Shown: in pieces, positions 1 through 8,767 of the stretch
Layout: each line of letters opens with the position of its first letter
Numbering within the stretch: position 1 is the first letter of the stretch
The notes under the pieces: model-generated
What the model saw: the letters and a program-made list of their open reading frames with translations, nothing else
The model's database searches: none
Told to the model about the DNA's origin: nothing
Source: an uncultured Opitutia bacterium
GTDB lineage: Bacteria; Verrucomicrobiota; Verrucomicrobiia; Opitutales; Opitutaceae
NCBI GenBank assembly: GCA_903872505.1
Contig: CAIQKV010000069.1
Location: forward strand, 25,796-89,795
Length of the DNA: 64,000 bases
Reading direction: 5' to 3'
Position numbers and translations under genes: made by a program

Positions 1-21
1 ATCGGGGAAATGAGGGGAAGT

Positions 22-810
22 CTATTGCGGCGCCAGGTCCCCCCGCCGGAGAAACTCCGTCACGCGCGGGTCGCGACTGGCCGCGGCCAGGGTGCGCGGC
101 GGGCCCTCGGCGATGATGCCCTGGGTGCCGCGGTCCAGCATGATCACCCGGTCGGCGATGTCGAAGATCGACGCCAGCTCGTGCGACACGACCACGATCG
201 TGGTGCCAAACGTGTCGCGGATCTGGACGATGAGCTCGTCGAGCTTGCGCGAGGTCACCGGGTCCAACCCCGCCGACGGCTCGTCGAAGAACACGATCGC
301 CGGGTCGAGCGCCAGCGCCCGCGCGAGGCCGGCGCGCTTCCGCATGCCGCCGCTGATCTCGGTCGGATAGTAGTCCTCGAAGCCGCTGAGCCCGACCTGG
401 GCGAGCTTCAGCGTCGCCAGCTCCTCGATCTCGCGGGGGGCCAGGGTGGTGTATTCCTCGAGCGGCAGCGCCACGTTCTTGCGCAGCGTGAGCGAACTCC
501 ACAGCGCCCCGCTCTGGAACAGCATGCCGAAGGTCTTCAGCAGCGCGCGCCGCGCCGTCGTGTCCGCGTCCGTGAAGGACTGGCCGAAGAACTTCACCGT
601 GCCCGCCGTGGGCGCGCGGAGGCCCACCAGGTGGCGCAGCAGGGTGCTCTTGCCGCAGCCCGAGCCGCCGATGATGAAAAAGATTTCCCCGCGCGCCACC
701 GTGAACGCAACGTCCTTCAGCAGCACCCGGTCGTCATAGCCGCACTCCAGCCCGGTCACCTCGATGGCGGGGCTGTCGGCGGGCGGGAGAAGGGCGGTGG
801 GGTCGGCCAT
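22..810 (-). CDS. mlaF: ABC transporter ATP-binding protein, MlaF-like
   Basis: This 262-residue protein is the cytoplasmic ATPase of an MlaFEDB-type phospholipid transporter, which moves lipids between inner and outer membranes. Visible motifs are Walker A GGSGCGKST (about residues 48-56), the signature EISGGMRKRAGLARAL and Walker B IVFFDEPSAGLDP, all in the order of the Mkl/MlaF family and at normal length. The ATG lies 4 nt after the stop of the permease gene, so the two are almost certainly co-transcribed and the ATPase is second. A substrate-binding MlaD subunit would be expected further downstream, beyond the left edge. Assignment to MlaF rests on the permease partner; substrate is inferred from the family. 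Confidence 0.93.
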   Translation of the reverse strand: MADPTALLPPADSPAIEVTGLECGYDDRVLLKDVAFTVARGEIFFIIGGSGCGKSTLLRHLVGLRAPTAGTVKFFGQSFTDADTTARRALLKTFGMLFQSGALWSSLTLRKNVALPLEEYTTLAPREIEELATLKLAQVGLSGFEDYYPTEISGGMRKRAGLARALALDPAIVFFDEPSAGLDPVTSRKLDELIVQIRDTFGTTIVVVSHELASIFDIADRVIMLDRGTQGIIAEGPPRTLAAASRDPRVTEFLRRGDLAPQ

Positions 811-814
811 GGTG

Positions 815-1942
815 TCAGAGCCCCAGCACGTTGAACAGCACCGCGAAAATCGCGTCCGCGATGATGATGAGCAGGATGGCGGTCACCACGGCCGACGTGG
901 TCGCGCGGCCCACCCCGGCGGCGCTGCGGTCCGACTGCAGGCCGCGCAGGCAGCCCGACAGGCCGACGATCAGCCCGAACGCCCCCGCCTTGATCACCCC
1001 GGTGGCGATGTCCGTCAGGTCCACGATCGAGAGCATCTCCACCCAGAAGGCCGTCGGCGGGATCGCGAGCAGCCCGTACGCCACCAGCATGCCGCCGAGG
1101 ATGCCCAGCGCGTTGGCGTAAAGCGCAAGCAGCGGCATCATCACGGCCAGCGCAATCAGCCGCGGCAGCACGAGGAACTGCACCGCAGGGATGCCCAGGG
1201 TCTCGAGCGCGTCGATCTCCTCGTTGGCCTTCATGTTGCCGAGCGTGGCCGCGAACGCCGCGCCGGTGCGGCCTGCGAGCACGACCGCCGTCATCATCGC
1301 GCCCATCTCCCGCACCATCGAAAGTCCGATCAGGTCCGCGATGTAGATGTCGCCGCCGTACTGCCGCAGCACGATCGACCCGGTGTAGGCGAGCGTGACG
1401 CCGACCAGCAGGCTGACCAGGCTCACGATCGGCAGCGCCATCGCGCCGCACTGCTGCATTTCCCCCAGGCAGTCGCGCCAGCGGAATTTCCGCGGCGACC
1501 GCGCGAGCCGCTGCGCGCCGAGCACGCACTCGCCGACAAAATGGAGGATCGCGCGCCCCTTCACCAGGACGTCCTGCGTCGCCACCCCGACCGTGGTGAG
1601 GAAGCTCTCCGACCGGTCGAACGGCACGCTCGTCTCGTGCGACGCGGCCAGCTGCACCAGCAGGGTGCGGATCTTTTCGGGCAGCGCGTCCGCCTCGCAG
1701 TAGACGCCGGCCGCGCGGCACCACTGCTGGGCCTCGAACAGGAACAGCAGCAGCGAGCTGTCCCACTTCTCGACCTCCGCCACGCGCAATCGCACGCGGG
1801 CGGGACTCGACCCGTTGAGCAGGGCGGCCCAGGACGGCCGCGGCTCCGTGATCTGCCACGTGCCGGACAGCGCCACCTCCAGCACGTCCCCCGCGGCTTT
1901 CGCCGTGACGCGCGCACTGGAAGGTCCCGGGCTGGCTGGCAT
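815..1942 (-). CDS. mlaE: MlaE-family permease with N-terminal STAS-like domain
   Basis: A 375-residue inner-membrane permease of the MlaE family. Residues about 1-115 form a soluble domain with a STAS-like pattern (LSGTWQITEPRPSW, then VEKWDSSLLLFL), and the rest is the hydrophobic MlaE core with the conserved stretch VREMGAMMTAVVLAGRTGAA followed by LGNMKANEEIDALETLG. In E. coli the STAS protein MlaB is a separate gene; here it is fused to the permease, a common arrangement outside Proteobacteria. The gene is first in a two-gene unit with the ATPase downstream. Function in retrograde or anterograde lipid transport is family knowledge; direction cannot be read from sequence. Confidence 0.93.
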   Translation of the reverse strand: MPASPGPSSARVTAKAAGDVLEVALSGTWQITEPRPSWAALLNGSSPARVRLRVAEVEKWDSSLLLFLFEAQQWCRAAGVYCEADALPEKIRTLLVQLAASHETSVPFDRSESFLTTVGVATQDVLVKGRAILHFVGECVLGAQRLARSPRKFRWRDCLGEMQQCGAMALPIVSLVSLLVGVTLAYTGSIVLRQYGGDIYIADLIGLSMVREMGAMMTAVVLAGRTGAAFAATLGNMKANEEIDALETLGIPAVQFLVLPRLIALAVMMPLLALYANALGILGGMLVAYGLLAIPPTAFWVEMLSIVDLTDIATGVIKAGAFGLIVGLSGCLRGLQSDRSAAGVGRATTSAVVTAILLIIIADAIFAVLFNVLGL

Positions 1943-1996
1943 GGCCTCACTTCACCCGTGACACGGCCCGCCGCCAAACCAAATCTCCAAGCCGTG

Positions 1997-2638
1997 ATGC
2001 CACCCTTCGCCACCATCCTTTTCGACCTCGACGGCACGCTGGTGGACGCGTTCACCACGATCCACCGGAGCTACACGCATACGCTGCCGCAGTTCGGCCG
2101 GCCGGTCCCGACCATGGCCGAGGTGCGGCGGGCGGTCGGCGGCGGGCTGTCCCACGCCATGGGCCACTTTCTGCCGCCGGAACTGATCGCCGAGGCGATG
2201 AAGGTCCACGTCGCCTATTCCGAAAAAATCCTGCTGGAGGACGTGACGCTCTTCCCGGGGGCGGCCGAGTTGCTGCGGACCCTGCAGGCCCGGGGCATCA
2301 GATGCGCCGTCCTCACCAACAAGCTGGGCGACGCCGCCCGCCGCATCTGCACCCACCTCGGCGTGACGCCCTTCATGCGGGGCGTCTATGGCGCCGGGGA
2401 CACCCCGTGGCACAAGCCCCGGCGCGAGTTCACCGACCACGTCCTGGAAAAACTCGGCGCCGACGCCGCGACCGCGCTGCTCATCGGCGACTCGCCGTTT
2501 GACGTGGAGACCGCGCACAACGCGGGTTTCCCCTGCTGGTGCGTCACCACCGGCACGCATGACGCCGCCCAGCTCACCGCCGCCACGGCCGACCGCGTAT
2601 TCCCGGACCTGTTCGTGATCGCCCGGGAGTTCGCCTGA
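1997..2638 (+). CDS. HAD hydrolase, phosphoglycolate phosphatase-like
   Basis: A 213-residue HAD-superfamily phosphatase. Motif I is FDLDGTLVD at residues about 9-17 with the nucleophilic Asp. Motif II is VLTNK, the motif III Lys lies in HKPRREF, and motif IV is GDSPFDVETAHNAG. A helical cap lies between motifs I and II, as in Gph/PGP-type enzymes that dephosphorylate 2-phosphoglycolate or similar small phosphates. The ATG at 1997 is chosen because homology begins at once; a GTG codon directly precedes it. The reading frame is open far upstream, but that part is antisense to mlaE. The gene diverges from mlaE with a 54-nt gap. Exact substrate is not determinable. Confidence 0.85.
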   Translation: MPPFATILFDLDGTLVDAFTTIHRSYTHTLPQFGRPVPTMAEVRRAVGGGLSHAMGHFLPPELIAEAMKVHVAYSEKILLEDVTLFPGAAELLRTLQARGIRCAVLTNKLGDAARRICTHLGVTPFMRGVYGAGDTPWHKPRREFTDHVLEKLGADAATALLIGDSPFDVETAHNAGFPCWCVTTGTHDAAQLTAATADRVFPDLFVIAREFA

Positions 2639-2654
2639 GGCCCGCGTCGTTGCC

Positions 2655-3353
2655 TCAGCCCGCCGTGGCGGGCACCAGCACCTGGCGGGCGGGAAAATCG
2701 AGGTCGAACGGCTCGTCCGCCCCGGGCGAGTGGTAGGTGCTGATGATGGCGTAGCGGTCCCGGCCGGCGGTGTTGCGCGTGGACCCGTGCACCAGCCGGT
2801 CGGAAAACACGATCACCGAGCCGCGCTTGATCGCGCAGGTGACGACGTCGCCCTCACGCCACGTGCCGTCGTTGATCTCGTACTGGAAGTCGCCGCTCGG
2901 CAGGCCGAGCTTCACCATCCGCCAGTCCTGCTTGTGGCTGCCGGGCACCACCGTGAGCGTGCCGTTCTCGGCCAGCGCGTCGTCGAGCGGGATCCAGACG
3001 GAGAGCTTCGGCCGGGTGTTGCGCCAGTAGAAACAATCGATGTGCCACGGCGTCGCGAAGGTCTTGTCGGCGGATTTGTAGACGATCTTGTCACTCAGGA
3101 ACATCACACCGTGTGGCATGAGCGGCTTGAGGATGTCCACGATGCGCGGGTCCCCGGCGAGCGCCCGGAAGACCGGGCTGCCGACCGACACGTGCACATG
3201 CACCGACGCGCCGGCCTGGGCCTTGGCGTCGAGCACGGCCCGGGCCTCGACCTTCAGCCGGTCGCACTCCACGGCGCTGAGGACGTCCGGGACGATGACA
3301 AAGCCGTCGCGGTCGTAGCGCGCGGCGAGGCTGGCGGGGGCGGAGGGTTTCAT
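2655..3353 (-). CDS. Phytanoyl-CoA dioxygenase (PhyH) family protein
   Basis: A 232-residue Fe(II)/2-oxoglutarate-dependent oxygenase of the PhyH family. The iron-binding facial triad is visible as WHID (His-x-Asp) and the distal His in SDRLVHGSTRN, and the 2-oxoglutarate-binding Arg is probably in the segment after it. The N-terminus has the usual YDRDGFVIVPDVLSAVE opening. The family includes ectoine hydroxylases and many uncharacterised hydroxylases, so the substrate is unknown. It stands alone, convergent with the HAD gene (16-nt gap). A second PhyH paralogue lies at 59926-60765 but is clearly diverged. Confidence 0.85.
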   Translation of the reverse strand: MKPSAPASLAARYDRDGFVIVPDVLSAVECDRLKVEARAVLDAKAQAGASVHVHVSVGSPVFRALAGDPRIVDILKPLMPHGVMFLSDKIVYKSADKTFATPWHIDCFYWRNTRPKLSVWIPLDDALAENGTLTVVPGSHKQDWRMVKLGLPSGDFQYEINDGTWREGDVVTCAIKRGSVIVFSDRLVHGSTRNTAGRDRYAIISTYHSPGADEPFDLDFPARQVLVPATAG

Positions 3354-3417
3354 AGACGGCGCGCGCCACCGTAGCCGCGGGACCGGGCGAGTGGAGCTTT
3401 TTCTGGCCGAAGCCTTT

Positions 3418-3598
3418 TTAGCCGGAAGCCAGGAAACCAGGAATCAAGCCAATCTCGTGGGTGGTCGTCGGTATGGAAACCGACGACCACCCGCGAACAT
3501 CGGGCGTAAAGTCCGACCCAAATTCCGCGTCTCCGCCCCTCCGCGTTTCCACGATATGGATCCGTATCTGCATTCCTTGTTTCCTGGCTTCCGGCTAA
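3418..3598. repeat. Large inverted-repeat element in the 3354-3707 intergenic gap
   Basis: The 354-bp gap between PhyH and the symporter contains no convincing gene. It holds two 27-nt arms (3418-3444 and 3572-3598) that are reverse complements with one mismatch; the core reads GGAAGCCAGGAAACCAGGAA. Between them lies a perfect 12-bp hairpin, 3461-3472 with 3479-3490, loop 6 nt. A related but degenerate inverted pair occurs at 41180-41240, so this is probably a dispersed MITE- or REP-like family. No transposase or clear target-site duplication was seen. Confidence 0.7.
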
Positions 3599-3707
3599 AG
3601 ACTTTCCGGACCCCGCCCTGCCGCGGGCAAAGAATCCGCTTTCCTCCCTTCGCGGTTGCGCCAACGTAGCCGGGCCGGCCACGCCGCCGCGGCCCGTCCT
3701 CCCCCGC

Positions 3708-5216
3708 ATGACCCTCACCCTGATCGACTGGATTATCGTCGCGGTCTACGTCGTCGGTTGCCTCTCGGCGGGCCTGTGGATGCGGCGCTTCATCCGCGGC
3801 GTGGACGACTTCACCGTCGCCGGGCGCGAGGTGCACGTGAACCTCGGCATCGCCTCGCTCGCCGCCACCGAGCTCGGGCTCGTGACGGTGATGTACACGG
3901 CGCAACTCGGCTACGAGAAGGGCTTCGCCGGCGCGATCATCGGCGTGATCATGGCCCTCGCCTTCCTGCTTGTGGGCGGCACCGGCTTCGTGATCGAGCC
4001 GCTGCGCAACGCCGGCGTGATGACCATCCCGGAGCTGTTCGAGAAGCGCTTCAGCAAGCGCGTGCGCTGGCTCGCCGGCGTGTTCGTCGCGCTCGGCGGC
4101 CTGCTCAACATGGGCATCTTCCTGCGGCTCGGCGGCGATTTCCTCGTCCACGCCACCGGGATGCCGGGCAGCTGGCTCGAGAGCGTGATGACCATCCTGC
4201 TCGCCCTCGTGCTGCTCTACACGGTGTTCGGCGGCATGCTCTCGGTGCTGGTCACCGACTACCTCCAGTTTCTCATCGTCGGCATCGGCATCGTCGTCAC
4301 CTCCGTGCTCGTGCTGCTGAACATCGGCTGGGCGAACCTGATTCACGGCCTGCAGTCGGCCTGGGCCGCCCATGTCGCGGCCGGCATCCCGGCCGCCCAT
4401 CCGTTCAACCCCGCCCACCCGTCCAACTTCGGCTGGGGCTACCTCGCGTGGCAGTTCGTCTTCCAACTCGCCGTCGTCACCACCTGGCAGACGACGATCA
4501 CCCGGGTGCTGGCGATGAAGGATTCCAGCTCCGCCAAGCACATGTACCGGCGGGTGTCGTTTTATTTCGTCGGCCGCTTCCTGCTGCCGGGCCTGTGGGG
4601 CGCGGCGGCCTTCGTCTACTTCACCCAGCACGGCGGCCTGCCGGCGGGCCTCGACTCCTCGTCCGCCATGCCCCGGTACCTCGGCCTCGTGCTGCCCGCG
4701 GGCCTGCTGGGCCTCGTGGTCGCGGCCATGATTGCCGCCGAGATGTCCACCGTCAGCGGCTACATGCTCACGTGGGCCACGGTGATCTACAACGACATCA
4801 TCACACCCTGCCTGAAGACCCCGCTCTCGAGCAAGGGCCAGCTCTTCCTCACGCGCAGCATCCTGTTCGCGATCGCGGCGTTCCTGCTGTTTTACGGCCT
4901 GTGGTACAAGATGCCCGGCAGCGCCTGGGATTACCTCGCCGTGACGGGCAACATCTACCTCGCGAGCGTGTTCACGCTCCTCGTCGCCGGGCTCTACTGG
5001 CCGCGCGCCAACGCCACCGGCGCGTACGCCGCGCTGGTCCTCGGGGCCATCGGCCCCCTGACCTTCCTGGTCGTCAACGCCGTGGTCGCCAAGGACCACC
5101 AGATCGCCCCCGAGGTCGCCGGCGCCTCCTCCTTCACCCTCGCCTTCCTCGGCATGATCCTCGGCTCGCTCCTCACGGCCGCGCCCGCCCGAACCCCCGC
5201 CGCCACCCCGGCCTGA
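3708..5216 (+). CDS. Sodium:solute symporter (SSS family)
   Basis: A 502-residue polytopic inner-membrane protein of the SSS family, which couples Na+ entry to uptake of sugars, amino acids, nucleosides or carboxylates. It has about 13 hydrophobic segments, begins with LIDWIIVAVYVVGCL, and carries the family pattern DDFTVAGREVHVNLGIASL in the first loop. Length is typical. The ATG is the first in frame with a full first membrane helix. A 52-residue membrane protein starts 4 nt after its stop and is probably co-expressed. No catabolic gene is adjacent, so the solute cannot be inferred. Confidence 0.9.
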   Translation: MTLTLIDWIIVAVYVVGCLSAGLWMRRFIRGVDDFTVAGREVHVNLGIASLAATELGLVTVMYTAQLGYEKGFAGAIIGVIMALAFLLVGGTGFVIEPLRNAGVMTIPELFEKRFSKRVRWLAGVFVALGGLLNMGIFLRLGGDFLVHATGMPGSWLESVMTILLALVLLYTVFGGMLSVLVTDYLQFLIVGIGIVVTSVLVLLNIGWANLIHGLQSAWAAHVAAGIPAAHPFNPAHPSNFGWGYLAWQFVFQLAVVTTWQTTITRVLAMKDSSSAKHMYRRVSFYFVGRFLLPGLWGAAAFVYFTQHGGLPAGLDSSSAMPRYLGLVLPAGLLGLVVAAMIAAEMSTVSGYMLTWATVIYNDIITPCLKTPLSSKGQLFLTRSILFAIAAFLLFYGLWYKMPGSAWDYLAVTGNIYLASVFTLLVAGLYWPRANATGAYAALVLGAIGPLTFLVVNAVVAKDHQIAPEVAGASSFTLAFLGMILGSLLTAAPARTPAATPA

Positions 5217-5220
5217 CCCC

Positions 5221-5379
5221 ATGAAAGACCCCTTCATCCTCTTCTGGGCCGTGCTGCTCTTCGGCTCGATCGCCTGGTACGGCTTCCTCGTGTTCTACAT
5301 CGGCATCAAGGCCGGCGGCGAAATCAAGACGCTGATCAAGGACCTCCGCCTGCCGCCGGGCGGGGCAAAGCAGCCCTGA
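5221..5379 (+). CDS. Small membrane protein coupled to the SSS symporter
   Basis: A 52-residue reading frame with ATG 4 nt after the symporter stop. It begins MKDPFILFWAVLLFGSIAWY, forms one strong transmembrane helix (about residues 5-30) and ends in a short basic, Pro/Gly-rich cytoplasmic tail. Tight coupling and the single helix suggest an accessory subunit of the transporter, as small helper proteins occur beside several SSS carriers. I do not recognise a named family. It is easily missed by length cut-offs. The coding call rests on spacing, start codon, hydrophobic pattern and local codon bias. Confidence 0.72.
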   Translation: MKDPFILFWAVLLFGSIAWYGFLVFYIGIKAGGEIKTLIKDLRLPPGGAKQP

Positions 5380-5393
5380 GCGCGGCCGCCCGG

Positions 5394-5873
5394 TCACAGC
5401 CCCTGCCGGGCCCGGACGACCTCGAGGTGCAGGGCGTGCAGCGACACGTGGATGTCGCGCAGGAACGCGGTGAGCGCAGCGATGAGCAGCAGGATGCTGC
5501 TCGTGAAGAAAACGATCATGAACAGCGAGAGGTCCTGCTTCAGGATCGCCGTGGCAAAAGTCAGCAACACCAGTCCGCAGGCCACCAGCATGCTCAGGCC
5601 GGCGAACGTCACCGCCCGGCGGATCAGCCGCGACCGCCGCCACATGATCTCCAGCTGGTTCTCGAGGTGCTGGCGCTCGCTCCCCACGGTGGCATCGTCG
5701 CCCGCCGCCGCCAGCTGCCGCACCTGTCCGGCCAGGCTGCGCGTGCGGTCCACGATCCGGCCCATCCGGCCGGTCAGCGTCAGCATCAGCGCGCCCTCGC
5801 CCGAGATCAGGATCACCGGCGAGATGGACAACTGGATGATCGGGAGCAGCGTGCCGCTGGTGAGTGGTTCCAT
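5394..5873 (-). CDS. DUF2721-like membrane protein
   Basis: A 159-residue inner-membrane protein resembling the DUF2721 family. It starts with a hydrophobic segment around LLPIIQLSISPVILISGEGALMLTL, then has a helical Arg-rich stretch (GRMGRIVDRTRSLAGQ, residues about 34-80). Two further transmembrane helices follow, near TFAGLSMLVACGLVLLTFA and LFMIVFFTSSILLLIAAL. The pattern NRxxR-like after the first helix is typical of the family, whose function is unknown. It is convergent with the symporter unit (14-nt gap) and stands 44 nt upstream of a DUF1304 gene on the same strand order. Confidence 0.8.
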   Translation of the reverse strand: MEPLTSGTLLPIIQLSISPVILISGEGALMLTLTGRMGRIVDRTRSLAGQVRQLAAAGDDATVGSERQHLENQLEIMWRRSRLIRRAVTFAGLSMLVACGLVLLTFATAILKQDLSLFMIVFFTSSILLLIAALTAFLRDIHVSLHALHLEVVRARQGL

Positions 5874-5917
5874 GCCGCGACGCTAGGCCGCTACCGCCGC
5901 GGGGCAATCCCTCTTCC

Positions 5918-6280
5918 TCACCCGCCCGATGCGCACACGAGCCAGAGCGCCACGGCGCCGGGCACGGCCTGCACCCAGAGGATCTTCCGGCTCGCCGTCG
6001 CGCCGCCGAAAATCCCGGCGAGGATCACGCACGAGAGGAAAAACACCTTCGGCGCGTGGCCGTCCGCCCCCGCGAAGAGCCCCCACCCGAGCCCGGCCGC
6101 GAGGAACCCGTTGTACAGGCCCTGGTTCGCCGCGAGCGACCGGGTCGCCGCGGCCTTCTCCGGCGTCAGCCCGAACACGCGCCGGCCATACGGCTTCGTC
6201 CAGAGGAACATCTCCAGCACCAGGAAATAGAGGTGCAGCAGTGCCACCAGGCCCACCGCGATATTCGCCGCCATTGCCAT
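5918..6280 (-). CDS. DUF1304 family membrane protein
   Basis: A 120-residue protein with four predicted transmembrane helices, matching DUF1304. Recognisable features are LYFLVLEMFLWTKPYGRRVFGL near the N-terminus and the ANQGLYNGFLAAGLGWG segment after it. I chose the ATG at 6280 (MAMAANIAV) because the longer upstream reading frame has no hydrophobic or family character and would overlap the helicase start. An alternative ATG lies two codons later. Function unknown. The gene is divergent from recD2 with about 107 bp between the chosen starts. Confidence 0.82.
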   Translation of the reverse strand: MAMAANIAVGLVALLHLYFLVLEMFLWTKPYGRRVFGLTPEKAAATRSLAANQGLYNGFLAAGLGWGLFAGADGHAPKVFFLSCVILAGIFGGATASRKILWVQAVPGAVALWLVCASGG

Positions 6281-6387
6281 GCCCCCACCCAAGCCCGCCG
6301 GGCGCCGGGCCGCAAGCCCGGCGTGGCCGGCGGCGGGCGCCGGCATAGTTGCATCGCCGCCCATCTGTGTTTTTTCTCGCCCCATCC

Positions 6388-8676
6388 GTGGCCCCTCCTC
6401 CTGCCAGCTCCCTCACCGGCGTCCTCGAGCGCATCATCTTTTTCAACGAGGAGAACCACTACACCATCGCCGAGTTCCGCCCCGATGCCGCGGACCCGAA
6501 GGCGGCCGAGGCCAAGGTCACCATCGTCGGCGCCCTGCCCGGCGTGGAATGCGGCGAGACCCTCCATCTCTCCGGCGAGTGGACCCGCCACGCCCAGCAC
6601 GGCGCGCAGTTCAAGGTCACGGGGTTCAAGTCCGAGCTGCCGTCCTCCGTCTACGGCATCCGCAAATACCTCGGCAGCGGGCTCGTATCCGGCATCGGCC
6701 GGGTCTACGCGAACAAGATCGTCGACGCCTTCGGCACCGACACATTCCGCGTGCTGAGCGAGGAGTCGGGCCGGCTGCGGACAGTCGACGGCATCGGCAA
6801 AAAACGCGCCGCCTCCATCAAGAAGGCGTGGGATGAAAAGCGGACCGAGCGCGAGCTCTACATCTTCCTCCAGACCTACGGCGTCACCCCCTCGCAGTGC
6901 GTGAAGCTCGTCAGCCATTTCGGCCCGCAGGCAAAGCAGGTGCTGATCAACGAGCCCTACCGCGTCGCGCGCGAGATCGACGGCATCGGCTTCAAGACCG
7001 CCGACCGCATCGCCATCAACCTCGGCTTCGCCAACGACGCCCCGCCGCGCCTCGACGCCGGCCTCATCTTCGCGCTCGAGACGCTGCAGGAGGAGGGCCA
7101 CACCGCGTTCCGCGAGGCCGACCTGCGCGACTACTCGGCGAACCAGCTCGAGACCGATTCGAAGCTCGTCGAGGCGCGCATCGCGGCGCTGGTCGAGGCC
7201 AAGGCCCTCATCCGCCACTCGCCCAATGGGGACGCGACGCCCTCGTCGCGCTCCGAGTCCGTCCGCGGCGGGGGCGCCGCGGCTCCAACTAACACGCCCC
7301 TCCCCGGCTCCGCGCTCATCCAGCTGCCGCAGAACGACCGCGCCGAGCAGAAGATCGCCGATGTCGTCGCCCGGCTCAACCGCGTCGCCAGCGGCCTGCC
7401 GCCGATCAAGGCCGACGCGGCCGTGAAGTGGGCGGAGGCCAAGGCCGGCTTCGTGTTTCACGAGCTGCAGCGCACCGCCCTCCGCCATGCGCTCACGCAC
7501 AAGTTCACGGTTCTCACCGGCGGTCCCGGCACCGGCAAGACCACCATCCTGCGCGCGCTGGTCGAGATCCTGAAGGCCAAGCGGGTCCGGATCCACCTCG
7601 CCGCGCCGACCGGCCGCGCCGCGCAGCGCCTCGCCGAGACGACCGGCGGCTTCGCCTCCACCATCCACCGGCTGCTGAAGTACGAGCCCGCCAGCGGCGG
7701 CTTCACCAGCAACGAGTCGCACCCGCTCGCGACCGATTTTCTCGTCGTGGACGAGGCCTCGATGCTCGACGTGCGGCTCGCCGCCGCGCTGCTCCAGGCC
7801 GTGCCCTCGAAGGCCCACCTGCTGCTCGTCGGCGACACCGACCAGCTCCCGAGCGTCGGCGCCGGCAACGTGCTGAAGGACCTGATCGCCGCGGAGCGCG
7901 TGCCGGTCACGCGCCTCTCCGTCATCTACCGCCAGAAGGACCAGAGCGGCATCGTCACCACCGCGCACGGAATCAACTCCGGCGACGCCTCGCTGCCCCC
8001 GGCGGTGACCGACCTTGCCGCGATCCAGGCCTGGAGCGACCTCACGTTCGTCGCCGCGACCGACGCCGAGGACTGCCTGCGCAAGGTCATCGCGCTCTGC
8101 ACGGAGGGCGTGCCGCGGCTCTGGAAGTGGTTCGACCCCGTGAACGACGTGCAGGTGCTGGCGCCGATGCACAAGGGCGTCGCCGGCGTCGCGAATCTCA
8201 ACGCCTCCCTCCAGGCGGCGCTCAACCCCCACGCGCGCGGGCTGCGCGGCCCGACGGCCGAGTACCGGCCGGGCGACAAGGTCATCCAGCTGCGGAACAA
8301 CTACGACAAGAACCTCTTCAACGGCGATATCGGCGCGGTGACCGCGGTCGACGCCACCGCCGGCACGCTCGAGGCCGAATTTGACGGCGAGCGGCACACG
8401 TTTGACCGCGGCGACTTCGGCGACCTCGCCCTCGCCTACGCCATCAGCATCCACAAGTCGCAGGGCAGCGAATACCCCGTCGTCATCATCCCGCTGCTCA
8501 AGGGCCACTTCATGATGCTGCAGCGCAACCTGCTCTACACCGCCATCACGCGCGGCCGGAAAAAGGTCCTGATCGTCGGCGAACCCGCCGCGTACGCGAT
8601 GGCCGTCCGCAACAGCGAGGCGAAGCAGCGGATCACGTACCTGCGCGAGAAGATCACCGCGGGCCGGCCCGCCTAG
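6388..8676 (+). CDS. recD2: RecD2-family SF1B DNA helicase
   Basis: About 762 residues of a stand-alone RecD-like 5'-3' DNA helicase (RecD2), not part of RecBCD. The N-terminal domain begins GVLERIIFFNEENHYTIAEF and includes a helix-hairpin-helix pair (residues about 95-215). The helicase core has Walker A GGPGTGKTT (near residue 378), Walker B LVVDEASMLD, GDTDQLPSVGAGNVL, and the C-terminal motif AISIHKSQGSEYPVVIIPL. GTG at 6388 is preferred, GTG at 6367 and TTG at 6349 are alternatives. Residues about 281-301 are a low-complexity insertion encoded by a palindromic repeat (7228-7286), lying in the linker before the core. Confidence 0.9.
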   Translation: MAPPPASSLTGVLERIIFFNEENHYTIAEFRPDAADPKAAEAKVTIVGALPGVECGETLHLSGEWTRHAQHGAQFKVTGFKSELPSSVYGIRKYLGSGLVSGIGRVYANKIVDAFGTDTFRVLSEESGRLRTVDGIGKKRAASIKKAWDEKRTERELYIFLQTYGVTPSQCVKLVSHFGPQAKQVLINEPYRVAREIDGIGFKTADRIAINLGFANDAPPRLDAGLIFALETLQEEGHTAFREADLRDYSANQLETDSKLVEARIAALVEAKALIRHSPNGDATPSSRSESVRGGGAAAPTNTPLPGSALIQLPQNDRAEQKIADVVARLNRVASGLPPIKADAAVKWAEAKAGFVFHELQRTALRHALTHKFTVLTGGPGTGKTTILRALVEILKAKRVRIHLAAPTGRAAQRLAETTGGFASTIHRLLKYEPASGGFTSNESHPLATDFLVVDEASMLDVRLAAALLQAVPSKAHLLLVGDTDQLPSVGAGNVLKDLIAAERVPVTRLSVIYRQKDQSGIVTTAHGINSGDASLPPAVTDLAAIQAWSDLTFVAATDAEDCLRKVIALCTEGVPRLWKWFDPVNDVQVLAPMHKGVAGVANLNASLQAALNPHARGLRGPTAEYRPGDKVIQLRNNYDKNLFNGDIGAVTAVDATAGTLEAEFDGERHTFDRGDFGDLALAYAISIHKSQGSEYPVVIIPLLKGHFMMLQRNLLYTAITRGRKKVLIVGEPAAYAMAVRNSEAKQRITYLREKITAGRPA
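7228..7286. repeat. Palindromic GC repeat embedded in recD2
   Basis: Two complementary GC-rich blocks, GACGCGACGCCCTCGTCGCG at 7231-7250 and GCGGCGGGGGCGCCGCGGCT at 7265-7284, lie in frame within the helicase gene. The same family occurs at 14595-14645 inside a TIR gene and at 35337-35395 between genes. It encodes a Ser/Arg/Gly/Ala-rich, probably disordered, linker. The reading frame stays open, so the insertion is tolerated. Confidence 0.65.
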
Positions 8677-8767
8677 TTTCCTCGCGCCGCAGACGCACGG
8701 CCGGCGGCGGGGAACTTGCTGGCACGGATGCGTGTACTAGGCTCAGCTTCCTGATCCCCAATATCCC

